Counted from the first letter of the stretch, positions 42,257 to 54,375 are shown. The stretch: 64,000 nucleotides of DNA from Marvania coccoides (GCA_963854735.1 OY978100.1:124001-188000), one strand, 5' to 3'. A program made the numbers and translations. Notes: a model not told the origin generated them from the sequence alone.

Positions 42257-45200
42257 TTATTGCACATCGGCGGACGCCCTCGCCAGGCGTTCCACGTTGG
42301 TCAGCTTGGTTTTCAGCCTCGCCACCTGCGCCCTGAGCGCAGCATTCTCGCTCTCCAACGACCCCGGGCTGCCAACTGCAACAGGAGAGACCACCGACGA
42401 TGACGGTGCTGCCACTGCCGCCGCCGCCGCCGCCGCCGCCTCCACCGCATCAGCCTCAGCCAGAGCCACCTCTGCGAACGTCTTGGTGCGCAGCTGTGTC
42501 AGGATGCGCGCCACCAGCTCACGCTGCCCAAATGGCTTTGTTATATAATCGCTAGCCCCCGCTTGTAGCCCCTCCACCACCTGGTCCTCATGCCCATTGG
42601 CCGACACCAAAATCACCGGCAGCATGAGGCTGGGTAATCGCTCTCGCACCGCCCGCACCACGTCATACCCGCTCATGCCAGGCATCATCACGTCCAGCAG
42701 AATGATGTCAGGAGGCCGCCCTGCGGCGACCCCCGCCTCCAGCTTGTCCAGCGCATTTTGGCCGTCGCCTGCTGTGGTGACCTGGAAACCAGCACGGCGC
42801 AGCATGGCTTGAATGACCATCTGGTTTATGGGGTCATCATCCACCGAAAGCACGCTCACCGCGCCTGCCCGCTCCGCGGCGGCAACGGCGGCGGCGGCGG
42901 CCGCCCAGCTGGTGCGGCATGCGTGGCTGCGGGGCATGGTGGAGCTCGGGAAGTGCGGCGTTGTGGCGCCATCGTCCGTCAGTCGTGGCGTGGTGGTTGT
43001 GGAAATATCCTCCTCGCTGTAAATAGAGACAGGCGCACTGGCTATTCTTCGGGTAGCAATAGGAGCAGCAGTCGGCACAGTGGGAGCTGACGCAAACAGA
43101 AAGGCAGAAGCAGCAGCGTCGGGGTTGAGGGTGTGCGGCGCTGCGTTGACGCTTGCTGCGCTCTGCGGCTGCTGGTGCTCTGTCGAGCGCCGCAGCTCGT
43201 GCTCGATTGACCGCCGTGTGGCGACGTCTAAAGAAAGTCGGTGCAGCATGTTGTCTGGGATGGAGTCGTGCTCCAACCGCACAGCAAGATCCAAGGCGCT
43301 GGGGTCACGGTGCACCCCACGCGGCTGCGGCTGCTCCCCTCCATTCTCCTTGGCACCACCATCAAGCTCCTCTGAGCTCCCCGAAGAGCCGTTCCTCCCG
43401 TTCTCTCTTGGTTCCCTACAGGCTGGTAACAGCGGACTCGCTGCCCCACTGTCGCTGCTGCCCTCCGCCCTCCGCAGACCCTCCGACGACTGTCGCTCCT
43501 GCTCTTTGGCGGACTTGGCCGCGCCCTGGTCCAAGCTGCGTCGCTGCCACGCAAACCGCCGCTGCCCGGGGCTGCCGCTGGCGCCCCCGCCCATGCCCTC
43601 CCCCCACCGCTTCAGCGTGAAAGTAAACGTGGAGCCTTTGCCAGGGGCAGATGCCACCGCGATGGTGCCGCCGTGCGCCTCCACCAGCTGCTTTGCCAGG
43701 TTCAGCCCCAGCCCCGTCCCGCCGTACTGCCTCCTGGCGCTCATATCCACCTGCTCAAACGGTGAGAAGATGTCATCCAACTTCTCCCTGGGAATGCCGA
43801 TCCCCGTGTCGTGCACCTCTACTAGCACGTGGCCCCCCTCCTCACTGGCCGCCACCCAAATCTCGCCTTTATCGGTGAACTTGCAGGCGTTGCCAATGAG
43901 GTTGTACAGCACCTGCACCAGCCGAGAGGCGTCCCCCAGCACCGGGCTCACATCGCTGGGGATGCGGTTGGTCAGGGTCACGCCCTGCTTGGCCAGCGGG
44001 GCGGTGAGTTCGAGCACGTCGTCCACAGCGTTCTGCAGCACCACGCGGTTGCGGCCCACCACCAGGCGGCCCTTGCGCAGCGCCGCAGCGTCCAGAATAT
44101 CGTTGATCAGGTTCAGCAGCCGCGCGCCCGAGTTGCGAATGGTGGCCAGCGTGTGTCCGGTGTCGGTGTCCGCGGGGATGTCCATCAGAAGGGCGTTGCT
44201 CAGCCCTATGATGCCGTTGAGCGGCGTGCGCAGCTCGTGTGACATGAGCGCGATGAATGACTCCTTCTGCTCCACCAGTTGCCGCAGCTCGTGAATCACC
44301 TTGACCCGGTTGGATTCCTCAACCGCCCGCATCGCCAGCATGCGCCGGGAATCAATCGTCATGAAGTTGCCGTGCAGCAGCGAGGAGGAGAAGAAGATTT
44401 TGCCGCTGATGTCGGCGCAGCTCCACAGGATCTCCTCCGTCTGAATGCTCACCCACCCGCACTGCACCATGCCCCAAATGATAGGAAACAGCGTCCAAAA
44501 AGTGACGGTGACGGTCCGCAAAGCGCGCAGCGACACCTGCGCCGCGCGGTCGTTCTCCCCCGCCCCTGCGATCGCGTCGCTGTACATGCACCACAGCTCG
44601 TGAAAAATGAAGGGAAACACGCCGCAGGAGGCAGCGTTCCACACCCATCGCGACCAGTGAGGGATAAGCTCCCCTGGCATGGCGGTGGCGATCATGAACA
44701 CGTCCACCGCCAGCAGGGTAGCCACGCGGCGGCCGCTGAAGTCGGAGATCAGGGAGAGGGCGTACAACATGGCCGGCGTGGCGTGACCCCACATGACGTA
44801 GCGCAGCAGCGAATTGGGGCGGCCCGTGGCGGTGATGAACACTGGGGCTGTGCGGTTCCACGCCAGGAACTCGTACACGAAGGCGACGCCCGAGATGTAG
44901 ACCGCTAGGAAGCAGAGCTGCTTGCGAGCTGGGCGCTGCTCAAACAGCCAAGACAGCGAATTCAGCAGCATGGTGGTGGCGAAGGCCACCATGGGCCATA
45001 AATACACGGTGTCAGGGACCTATGGGGAGGGAATACGAGGTAAGGGAGGGGGTGGAAAATAGTAGAAGGAGGAGGGGGCGGGCTACCTGAGCATAGAATT
45101 CTTCCTGCACAACTGCCGGCTGGCCGTGGTGCCGGCACAGGTACCAAAACCAGAGTGCATATGACACCGAGGAGACCCTGCAGAGGAGGCAAACGGGATT

Positions 45201-45417
45201 AAATATAATGTAATATTTACTTGGGTGGGATGTTGAATTTATTTTGACAACCAGCATTTGGCTGAACTCACGCAATCAGCGACACCGTTACGGAAATGGT
45301 TGAGGCCTTGCGGCGATACTCTTGTCGAGGCGATCCACCACCAGCCAGGCAAGCTGGCTTGCAATTCTCTCGGTCGCCTGAAGGTCTCGATCCGAGAGAA
45401 CCAGCAGCTTTCCCCAT
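42257..45417 (-). CDS. HKR: Microbial-rhodopsin hybrid histidine kinase (histidine kinase rhodopsin)
   Basis: Predicted light-sensor two-component protein. Exons 45417-45272, 45177-45087 and 45019-42257 join in frame to 999 aa. Residues ~45-300 form a seven-helix rhodopsin: helix C LLRYVMWGHATPAMLYAL (Arg152, Trp156, Pro161), helix F FWTLFPIIWGM (Trp254, Pro258, Trp261, as bacteriorhodopsin W182/P186/W189), helix G ILWSCADISGKIFF with Asp282 and retinal-binding Lys286. The proton-acceptor Asp85 equivalent is Met155. The kinase follows: H-box ALMSHELRTPLNGIIGL (His340), NLIGNACKF, DTGIGIP, GGTGLGL. After a ~250-residue disordered linker comes a receiver domain (VLSVDDDPINQ, IILLDVMMPGMSGYD, ITKPFG) and a short Ala-rich coiled tail. 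No cyclase domain follows, unlike some Chlamydomonas HKRs. Confidence 0.9.
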
Positions 45418-45740
45418 TGTTTCAGCGGTTTCAAATCATAAGAAACATGTGCTCAGCGGTCGAAAGTTTGCCCCTTGAGGCGTAAAAACAATAGCGATTT
45501 GATGAAATTGAATTCGGAAAAATTATAGAATGCCACGCTGGTGCATTTGTAACCATCAACTGTACAAGTTTACTCGTCAGGCGTAGGCGTTGCAAAACGC
45601 CGGGTTTTGTGTTCGACGAGGAAATCTTCTGCGCTCAATCCAAAAAAAGTATATTTTGCGATTTTGAATTAAAATCCTAGTATGCAAATTCATTAATTTT
45701 ACAACCATTCAACCCTGCTACCCTGCTCTCAAAGATCGCC
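45418..45740. other. Divergent intergenic region, nothing seen
   Basis: Spacer of 323 bp between the starts of the rhodopsin kinase and the plastid Cys-rich gene; probably a shared promoter region. Confidence 0.5.
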
Positions 45741-46335
45741 ATGCTCTCCCTCAGCAGACCTGCACCTCTTCCTCTAACTAGCAGAAGGAATGTTGCTGCC
45801 GCGCAACAAGGCCCCAGGCGCTCGCCCCAGCGCGTGACCAGGTGTCAGGCAGAGGAGGTGAGCAATTGAAATGATCGCTGCTTTTGCATTTGTGATACAA
45901 TTTGTACATGTGATTTTGTGGCCAAATTAATGTCTTCTGCAGCCCACCACCAGCGGAAAGGCGCAAGAAGCCCCTAAAGCCGATGTCTGCCCCACTTGCG
46001 GCGTGCCTCGCTCAGAAATGTCTTTTGGGTAAGAATGTTTTGAGAAGCACCGCCACCGCTTCTTTTTCAAGTGGCCAGTGTACTCCGAGGATAATTAAGC
46101 TCGTTTTGCGTTTTCTTCTAAAATTCATTTTTTTAATATTATTGTCTCGTGTTTTTGCATTATTTGCAGATGCGACGGCAGCGGACGCATTCAGGGCGGC
46201 TTGGGAGCTGTGCCGGGCTTCAGGTGGTGGCCCATCAAGGCGTACCGTCCTTGCGGCAAGGCAACCTCAGCAGGGATTCGTTACCAGCGCAAGGGGCAGG
46301 TCCTGGACGACGTGCTTTTTGGCCGGAAAGAATGA
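45741..46335 (+). CDS. Plastid-targeted Cys-rich zinc-finger-like protein
   Basis: Exons 45741-45857, 45943-46028 and 46170-46335 give 122 aa. Exon 1 is a Ser/Pro/Arg-rich transit peptide (MLSLSRPAPLPLTSRRN). The mature part has CPTCGVPRSEMSFGCDGSGR, with Cys-x2-Cys and a DnaJ-type CxGSG-like turn, then GFRWWPIKAYRPCGKATSA and a basic tail ending VLDDVLFGRKE. It resembles the small plastid DnaJ-type zinc-finger proteins used as assembly or thiol chaperones, but there are only four Cys and the exact family was not fixed. The splice joins restore frame in phases 0 and 2. Confidence 0.65.
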
Positions 46336-46571
46336 TTTTTCGCCCTTCAATTTAAATTTGGTTTTGTTTCCAAAAATATATATTACAAATCATGCACCCG
46401 CCTGAATGCGAGACCGTCGAATTGCAACTTGAAGGTTGCAGCAACTAAAACTTGGAAAAAAATATGGCAAGAAATATGAACAAGACAGTTTTTTTAAATG
46501 ACTAATATTTCTTTCAAAGAATGAATCGGAAATTTCCTTTAAAGCGGTAGAGATGTCCCCCGACTGCGAAA

Positions 46572-48100
46572 CTAGCCCTCCAGCAGCACCTTGCCGCCAC
46601 GAGCAGCCTTGGTGGCCTCTGCCACCGCCTCTGCTGCCTTCTCCAGCGGGAATTTCTCTCCAGAGAAGGGCACAATGATGGCGTCAGACAGCAGGCTCGT
46701 GACTTCACCCAGAACCTCCTGCTGCTCCTCTGCAGTCTTGCCCTCCATGTAAGGAACCAACCAAAATCCCGAGATCTTGACTCCCCTGCAGCATAAGAAC
46801 ATCGCAATGAAAAAAAAAAAAAAAAAAAAAACTCTCTCCAGGATTCCATGCATACAAAAACCGACCTGAACAGGGGGTCGGGGATGGAGAACGACGCCGA
46901 CAGTCCGCTCATGGCACCTGCAAACGCAAAGCCAGTTCAAATATCAACAACACGTTCTCAATTAAATAAAGTAGTTCGGAACGCCTCTTCATAACATTAG
47001 AACGAGAGGAAAAAAGGTCCAAACGCACCGTAGATGATGGCCGTGCCTCCATTGCGCACGCTGGAAGCGACGCTGGCAAACAGATCGCCGCCCACGCAGT
47101 CCAGCCCTCCCCATGCGCCCTTGCCCCCGGTAATTTCTTTCACCCTTGCAACCACGTCCTCCTCGGTCGACACAATCACCTCGTCGGCGCCGAGAGCCTT
47201 CAGCTCGTCCCCCAGCTCCTTGCGGCGCACCACGTTGATGGTTTTGATGCCGCGGTGAGCGGCAACAGCAATGACCATGCGACCCAGCACGGAGCCCGCG
47301 CCCGTCTGCAGCAGGTACTCGCCCTTGGGTACAGCCAGCTCGCGCAGCATGCCCACCACGGTCACAGGGTTGACCCAAAACTGCAACAGAGAAAAACAAA
47401 CAAAAAAATGAACGATTAAATTATTTTCCTTTAACAGCTCGGGTCACAATTATTGGGCGCCCTCCACAAAAAATCTCATTTCTTCGTCTCCCCCCCCCCC
47501 TCAATTATCCCTTCTTATTTGCTATTCATCACACACCTGTGCGGCAGCTTCGAGAGAGATGGCATCAGCCACAGCGAGCAGGGCGCCCTCAGGGGCCACC
47601 AAGAACTGCTGCCACGTGCCGCTCCCGCCGATCACGGAGGGGAAAGGAGTGCCCACCACGCGCTGCCCCTTTTCGAACTTCGTCACGCCTTGGCCCAGAG
47701 CCTCGACAACGCCAACGCCCTCAAGGCCTGGCACAATCGTGACGCCTTCCTTGGGCTGAAAGCCAGGGTAGACGCCCATGATGGAGAAGATGTCGGCCGG
47801 GTTGACCGGACGAAGTATCATTTTAACTAGCACCTGGAGAGGAAGAGAAAAAAATTATCGCTGAGGAGACGACGGTGGAAAATGAATGGGTTCAGGGTTA
47901 TGAAATATTTAACTGGCTGCGGACCCATTGTAACGGATTTAGCCACTGCAAATTGCTCCCGGAACACTTTTATTAGATAAAACCATAGAGCTCACCTCGC
48001 CTGCGCCAGGGGAAGGGGGGGGAGACTCCGTCACCACAAACTGGGCAGTGGGGTTCTCCATGTCCAGCTTGGCCATCGAGATAGCTTTGTTCGTTGCCAT
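46572..48100 (-). CDS. Zinc-type alcohol dehydrogenase-like (MDR) oxidoreductase, enoyl-reductase-like
   Basis: NADPH-dependent medium-chain reductase resembling mitochondrial trans-2-enoyl-CoA reductase (MECR/ETR1) or quinone reductase. Five exons, 48100-47996, 47833-47537, 47380-47029, 46917-46866 and 46785-46572, 339 aa. GroES-like N-terminal domain: VLVKMILRPVNPADIFSIMG, VPGLEGVGVVEALGQGV. Cofactor domain: EYLLQTGAGSVLGRMVIAVA, INVVRRKELGDELKALGADE, TGGKGAWGGLDCVGGDLFAS. C-terminal block GFWLVPYMEGKTAEEQQEVL and PLEKAAEAVAEATKAARGGK. No organelle-targeting extension is evident (starts MATNKAISMAKLDM). Intron 4 contains a run of about 20 A. A decayed paralogue lies directly upstream at 48.5-49.3 kb. 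Confidence 0.83.
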
Positions 48101-48503
48101 ATTGATAAACGAACAGCTTCCTTTGAGTTAATAATATATATTTACACGGTTGATGGAGATGATCTGATGATGAAAGTTTACAGCGAGAAACGAGCGGAGT
48201 TCTGTTCTTGAGCAACTGGGTTTCCAAAAGATATCCAGACAAAGCTATATTTATAGCGCTATTTATTTTCAGAAGATGGTTCTAGAGGCGAACCATTTTT
48301 TTTTCAGCCAAGGTGACAAGGCAGGAATCACGTGAGAATCAGCATGATGAACGCGCGTGGATGGCTGGAACTCTATACAAAATTCACGCACTCGAGTGCG
48401 CGCCACACTCAGCAATTTCATTACAGCGCATCATAAAAGACAAAGGAGGCGGTGGCCACGGCGGCAAGTTATTCAATTCTTACACACGCAATTGCCAATG
48501 CAT
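48101..48503. other. Spacer between the oxidoreductase and its pseudogene
   Basis: AT-rich, with no coding signal; holds the promoter of the intact gene. Confidence 0.5.
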
Positions 48504-49262
48504 TCACCCTTCCAGGAGCACCTTGCCGCCACGCGCCGCCTGCATGGAAGCCACTACCGCCTCCTTGGCCTTCTCCAGCGGGAACTTCTCCCCGCAGTAC
48601 GGGGCAATCACCCCAACAACCATTAAGCTCATCATCTCCTCCAGCACGCAGTGCTGCTCCTCTGCCGGTTTGCTCGCCATCCATGCCGTGATCTAATACC
48701 CCTTGATGACCACACCACGGAAGAAAGCGTCTGGGATGGCAAATGAGGCGCTCAGCCCTCCCATCACGCCGTAGAGCAGGCGGTTCCTCCGTTTTTTTCC
48801 GAAGCCACAATGTCTGCAAACAGATCTCTTCCCACACAGTCCAACGCTCCCCACGCTCCCCGCCCCCCTGTAATCTCTTTAACTTTCTTGGCGATATTGT
48901 CTTCGCCAGACACCAGCACCTCGTCAGCGCCCAGCGCCTTGAGCTCCTCGACCAACTCCCGCCTCCGCACAATGTTGATAGTTTTGAACCCCTTCTGTTT
49001 GGCAATGGAAATCGTCATCCTGCCCAGCACGGAGGAGGCCGCCGTCTGCAGCAGCCACTCGCCCGCAGGCACGCCAACCTCATGCAGCATGGTGACAGCC
49101 GAAACAGGGTTGACGTAAAAATGCGGGGGAGGTATCGTATAAATGTGAAATCAGGTATTGCAGGTTACCTATTTACAACAAAGCTGCAAAAATTCACCTG
49201 CGCTGCTGCTTCATCAGACACAGCATCTGCCACTTTCATGAGGCTCGACGCGGATCCAGCCT
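48504..49262 (-). pseudogene. Decayed tandem copy of the MDR oxidoreductase
   Basis: Matches the middle and end of the neighbouring gene: MKVADAVSDEAAAQ (end of exon 2), VNPVSAVTMLHEVGVPAGEW, LLQTAASSVLGRMTISIAKQ, INIVRRRELVEELKALGADE, VKEITGGRGAWGALDCVGRD, then LLYGVMGGLSASFAIPDAFF and KFPLEKAKEAVVASMQAARG. Lesions: the first ~100 codons are missing; the acceptor before FYVNPV reads CAT instead of CAG; a one-base frameshift follows SEKNGGTA (about 48780); an in-frame TAG follows VVIKGY. The two last introns of the intact gene are absent here, so this copy either lost them or diverged before they were gained. Confidence 0.85.
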
Positions 49263-50096
49263 GTCTAGAGTCACAGTCACAGCCGTGTTGGTTTCAGTTG
49301 ACGCCATCATCAGTTGGCAGCGTGGCTAGATGGTTGGATAGGCCAGGGTCGTTGCAGTGACTTGATCCTAAGTGACTGCTGGTTTGATAAGCAATTAAAC
49401 TATTTAATGTATTGCTGATGGGCAGGAGAGGATGCGAGCAAAATAGGACGCGGCAGGTCCTGATGGTCCTTTTGATCGGTTCCGGAGGTACTTATTTTAT
49501 CTCTTCTATCGCGTTATGTCGACGTACAACGACAATTGAAAGGATCGACGGGGCAAAGAAGCAATTCAAAGTAATGAGCGTGCACGGCTATGAAATACTG
49601 ATAATAAACATAATAAATAATGGGGTTCCCATCTGAAATACAAGTAGATATGGCAATGCTCAGAAGCCTCGATTTCAACGCTTTTTCGCATAATCCGATT
49701 CAGCTGCATTTATTTGATTTTTTTATATGTCCAAGGCTTGCGATTCTCGCGTTTTTGCCAATGTCGCCTTCTCATTTGATGAGTTATCTCTTTGCCTCCA
49801 TGCTATGCCTCGCAATCCATCTGCATGCCATTCATTAACGATCTTCACTGCATAAATGAAATTATACTGTATTTTTTTATAAATATCCGTTGGCCAGCGC
49901 CGCCGGAATGCTTTTTCATTCAGCTGAAATATTTTATCAAAATGTGTCTCCTCCTTTCATTTGTTGTAAATACGAATTTAATCAAATTCCAATCGTAATT
50001 CCACAAGCGTATGAAGGCCTTGGCGCTGCCTCGCCCCCCCTCTTCTCCTCGCCATCCCACATCTCTGTCACTTATAACCTCGCCGCAGCCGCACCA
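49263..50096. other. Intergenic, nothing seen
   Basis: About 830 bp of AT-rich DNA upstream of NSUN6. Short open frames have no coding character. Part of it is the lost 5' region of the oxidoreductase pseudogene. Confidence 0.5.
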
Positions 50097-52058
50097 ATGC
50101 AGCCCTGCTGGGACCCCTCCGCCCAATGGGACCCCGAGGTGGAAGAATACCTCGCCGCTGCCCTGGGTCCAGACCGCCTCAAGCAAATTTCTCACGCCAC
50201 CGTCCGCCCGCCCCTCACCGCCTGCCTTCGCGTCAACACGCTGCGGTCTACCCCGGAAGACGTCCTGCGCGCCCTCCCTGGCGCCATTTCCGAGGTTGAC
50301 CGCTCAATTTTGGCTGACGCGAAGGCAGAGCCTTTCGTCCACCCCATTATTCCGTTTGCCGTGATGGTTCCAGGTTCAGGCCCAGCAATGGACATTGACT
50401 ACTCGGTAGCCGAAGGAAAAGAAGTGATTGTGGGCCGAACATGCGGGGAGGCCGTCTTGAGGTGCGCCTGTTGGATATCTTTGAACATTTTTTTTTCAAG
50501 CCTGCATTTTTCTTTCATATTTTTTTCCCCTTCGTAATAAATGCCACGTTTAAAAAATCCGCCATTTTTCTTTTAATAGTAATTATAAAATCTTTCAAAA
50601 ACTGACAATTTTCTCTCTTAATTGTATCCTCGTCGTTATTTCGCAGAGGCGCCCATGCATTCGCTCCTGGCATCCTTGCCTGCACTACTGGCATCCAGGC
50701 AGGCGACACAGTGGCTGTTTCAGTGGGGATCGAGCTGCCAGGGACGCTTTCGTTCGGCATTACCCGCGGCTCGGTCATCCCTCAGAACCTGCCTCTGGAC
50801 GACCCCAGATTCCCTGAGCGCCAGCGGCTATTCATTGGGCTGGCCCGAGCGGCGGTGTCGCGCCACCGAATGAACCCCTCGGGACAGGGGCTGGTGCTGA
50901 GCATGACGGAGCGGGTGTTCAAGACGCCTGCAATGGGCGAGGTGCTGAAGGGCGAGGTCATGCTGCAGAATCTGCCGAGCGTGGTGGCGGCGCTGGCGTT
51001 GGACCCAAAGCCAGGATCCAGGGTGCTGGATAGTAAGTGTTGCCGCATTAAATTAGTATTGACCACATTATATTTACGAATGTCTTTTTATTCAAGATAG
51101 TTTTTCAGTTCAAAAATATTCGAATTTTATTGGTTACAATGTACCCTGTTTTCCGCAGTGTGCGCTGCTCCAGGGGGCAAAACTACCGCCATGGCTGCTT
51201 TGATGCAGAACCAGGGCGAGATCATAGCTCTGGATCGCTCTCACGCAAAGGCAACACACATTGAAGCGCTGGCTGAAGAAATGGGGGCCACATGCGTGAC
51301 AGCGTACAAAGCAGACGCCAGCCAGGTGGTGAACGACCCTCTGGTGCCCAGAAAGCAGGCGCAGGTACAGGTGATGAGCGAAAAGGGGCTGGCGCGCAAG
51401 GAGCGCATCGCCAAGGCAAAGGTCCTTCGAGGGCAAGACCCCTCCAGCCCAGTAAGTAGCAGTAGCTGTAGATACATATATGCTTTTATAATTTCACGGT
51501 TCAAATTTTGGGGTTGGCGTGTTGTCCTCTTCGCGTTAAATCTTCTTCTTCACGAACGTTGCCTGTAATTTCACCACCCACTCCAACATTTTGCAGCGAA
51601 AGGTGGGCACTGTCCCTGACGGCTTTCCCCCAGAGTCATTCGACCACGTGCTGCTGGACGCCCCATGCACCGCTCTTGGTCTTCGACCCCGCTTGCTACT
51701 CCCTCAAAAACTAGACGAGCTGCGGCGTACCGCTAAGTACCAACGCAAGCTCATCGACGCAGCGGTGCGGCTGGTGAAGCCGGGCGGCACGCTTGTCTAC
51801 TCCACCTGCACCATCAACCCTGGCGAGAATGAGGGCAACGTGAGATATGTGGTAGATCGCTACCCTTGCATGAAGCTGGTGCCGCAGAGTCCGCACCTGG
51901 GGGGCCCTGGCCTGACTGGGAGCATCCCCGAGGGGCAGCTGCTGACGGAGGAGGAAGCCCCGTTGGTGCAGCGGTTTGACCCCTCGGGGGAGCTGGACAC
52001 CATTGGGTTCTTTATCAGCAAGTTTGAAAAGGTGTCCAGCAGCGAGGCCGAAGCGTAA
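50097..52058 (+). CDS. NSUN6: NSUN6-type RNA cytosine-5 methyltransferase
   Basis: Adds a methyl group from S-adenosylmethionine to cytosine in RNA; in animals NSUN6 acts on position 72 of certain tRNAs. Exons 50097-50461, 50647-51032, 51159-51451 and 51597-52058 give 501 aa. The N-terminal part (YLAAALGPDRLKQISHATVR) leads to an inserted PUA domain in exons 1-2 (GKEVIVGRTCGEAVLRGAHA, FAPGILACTTGIQAGDTVAV), the hallmark of NSUN6 within the NOP2/Sun family. Methyltransferase motifs: VLDMCAAPGGKTTAMAALM (SAM binding), IIALDRSHAKATHIE, FDHVLLDAPCTALGLRPRL (motif IV Cys) and GGTLVYSTCTINPGENEGNV (catalytic Cys of motif VI). Confidence 0.93.
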
Positions 52059-52332
52059 TTAGCTTCGTGATGCGTGTGGCGAGGGCTCGCGTTGCACTGA
52101 CGCAACGCAAGCTGTGTTCTTTGCTTCAGCGTGATGAAAAAATGCGGTAATTATTCCATGCTTTTAACTAGAACTTGCAAATATACATAGACTGTAACCT
52201 CTTCAGTATTTTCGATGTGGCAAGTGACAACATAACGGAGCAGAAATGAAAAAAACAATTATTGTTGACGGATACTGGTCAAGTAAAAAAATCAGCTGCA
52301 TGGGTGTCAAGCACCCTTGCACGCACGCCCAA

Positions 52333-53980
52333 TCATGACGCCAGACGGTGACCCGTGATCAGCACTATGAGCGCGTACGCCAGCAGCATGGCCGCAACCG
52401 CCCTGTTGATGCCGTCCAGCTGCGTGGAGTGGCCCCGGTGGGGAAGCCCGAGCACTTCCCTCACTCCCTCCACCTGCCACGCGTACCCAGCGTACAGCAC
52501 CGCAAACATCAGCATGGTGAGCCGCCCCAGCAGCGGCACGGGCGTGGAAGTGTCCAGGCCTTGGCGGCGTGAAGCCTCCCGCCCCGCTGCCTCCAGGTGG
52601 CGCTTGGCTGCGGCCTCGATGCGCTCGCAGACCTCCAGGATCTCGCCCACGTGCGGATCGTCGCCTGCCTGGGCCTGAAGATATAGAAAACGGGAAAGAA
52701 AGGAAGTGAGTGGGGGTGAGCAGGATATGTAATAAGAAAGAAAAAAATAAATATATTAGTCACGAATGTAGGTGCTTATTTTATGAACTACTAGTTGAAT
52801 TAAAAAAAAATATGAAGTATCGCTGTCGCCCCCACCTGCGCCTTTGCTGAGATCTGGCGAGCATAGTGCAAGAACATCGCACAGCCGTCCCCAAAGTCGC
52901 CCATGTGCCAAAACACCTTGGCGGTCTCCCCGCGCCGCATCTTCACCACCCCCTCAAACAGCGCGTGGTTGTTGAAGCACACCGCCAGCGTGCCCATCGC
53001 CATCACCTGTGGGATGGCGCAGAACCGGAACACGTCGCGGTTGCGCAGGCTCGCCATGTAGTCCAAGCACCCCTCCGCGTGCCCCAGCGCGTTTAGGATC
53101 ATGTGGTTGAGGCAGGCCACAGCGTCGCCAGCGTGGCGTTCTGACTTTAAATCCGCCAGCCGGCGCACGTAGATGCCCCAGATCTCTTTGGGCCAGAACA
53201 TGCGGGGGGCGGGCTCCTCGTTGATGTCCTCCAGGTAGTCGCGAATGATGTTGGTCTTCTGCAGGAACAGCCCCATGTTGTTGGCGGCATCCTCCGCCTT
53301 GAAGAACTGTCTCGATTCCAAGCCCGACGACGCAAACAGATGGCTCAGCCCGATGCCCACTAGTCCAGCCACGTAATGGCAGTACAGATCGTACTGCTTC
53401 ACGCTTTCCACCTCCGTGGTGATGAAATCAGCCATCCCGTTGCCCATGCGCTTGCAAATGTCTTCGATAACGAGCTGGTACTCCTTATCCAGACCCTGGA
53501 AAACCGCCGTGACCATGGGGTACTGCGCCATGAGGTCAGCGTAGTGCCCTGTTCCGCAGCCTTCCATCTTCCAGCTGCGATCGTGGCTCTTCTCGTGGAA
53601 GCACCGCAGCAGCGGCAGCTTTACTTTGTCGGGGATGGCCATGTCATCTTCCACGGTGTCCAGCGCGCGTAGCACCAGGTAGAACACGCACACTGCGTCG
53701 CGCAGTCGCTCCGGCAGTTGCTGAATGACGACGGCAAACGAGCGGGAAACTCTGTTGAGCATGTCGTAGCAGAAGCGGGTGTTGGGATCCTTGGGCAGCA
53801 CCTGGGCGCGCTTGGCCGCCATGTACATGGAAAGCTGTGGGGGGTGGGGTGGAGGAAGAGGAAAAAGGTGAAAAATTGGGGTCGGTCAAGTTTGAAATTT
53901 GTGGGATGCAAGAAGGGTAAAGTGCTCACCAACGGCACCAGCTCATCTGGGTGCTTCAACAGTTCGCCTAATTTCCCCAT
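52333..53980 (-). CDS. SQS: Squalene synthase (farnesyl-diphosphate farnesyltransferase)
   Basis: Joins two farnesyl diphosphates into squalene, the committed step to sterols, at the ER membrane. Exons 53980-53930, 53834-52836 and 52674-52333, all phase 0, give 463 aa. Conserved blocks: FCYDMLNRVSRSFAVVIQQL, LRALDTVEDDMAIP (first Asp-rich motif), YCHYVAGLVGIGLSHLFASS, GLFLQKTNIIRDYLEDINEE (second Asp-rich motif), RMFWPKEIWGIY, and FCAIPQVMAMGTLAVCFNNH. The C-terminal exon adds a variable stretch and a membrane anchor, LDGINRAVAAMLLAYALIVL, as usual for this enzyme. Phytoene synthase is excluded by the C-terminal anchor and the SQS-specific motifs. Confidence 0.95.
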
Positions 53981-54375
53981 AATGGCTTGAAAGGTTGATC
54001 AGCGGGCTGTGCGCAAGCGGGGCTTCAACTGAAACGAAGAGTAAGTTGCGTCTGTTTCAGCGACGCCGCTGCTCCCGCAAGCTCGACTGATGGGCCAATG
54101 GCACGCTTAGTAATAAATTAACGCTTTAATTTGCGTTAAAATGTGTGAGCGACGGCCTGAAAAAGAAAAAGCGGCTTCCCTTATCATCTCTAGCAAATTT
54201 GCACCTGCAGAGGAATTAATATATTTAGATTGCGCATTCTGCACTTCAACCACCAAAGCATTGAACAAGCACGGCGACACCGGCAGAAATTCCACCAGAA
54301 ACATCTGCATAAATAATCAGTCTCTTATCGCGGCGCACCTGCTAGCTGGGCTCCCTTTGGCGGGTGACATTGAAA
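53981..54375. other. Divergent intergenic region, nothing seen
   Basis: Spacer between the SQS and CPP1-like starts. An upstream open frame extends from 54141 but uses a different reading of the first exon and looks non-coding. Confidence 0.5.

Noticed and set aside
43080..44294. 404-codon open frame on the + strand
   Set aside because: Antisense to the kinase linker and HATPase region; Ser/Pro/Arg-rich and without motifs.
53600..53834. Phytoene synthase as an alternative identity for the 52.3-54.0 kb gene
   Set aside because: The C-terminal membrane anchor and the squalene-synthase versions of both Asp-rich motifs exclude it.
54141..54375. N-terminal extension of the CPP1-like protein from an upstream ATG
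   Set aside because: The extension has no targeting character; an intron at 54498-54583 gives a normal transit peptide from the ATG at 54376.
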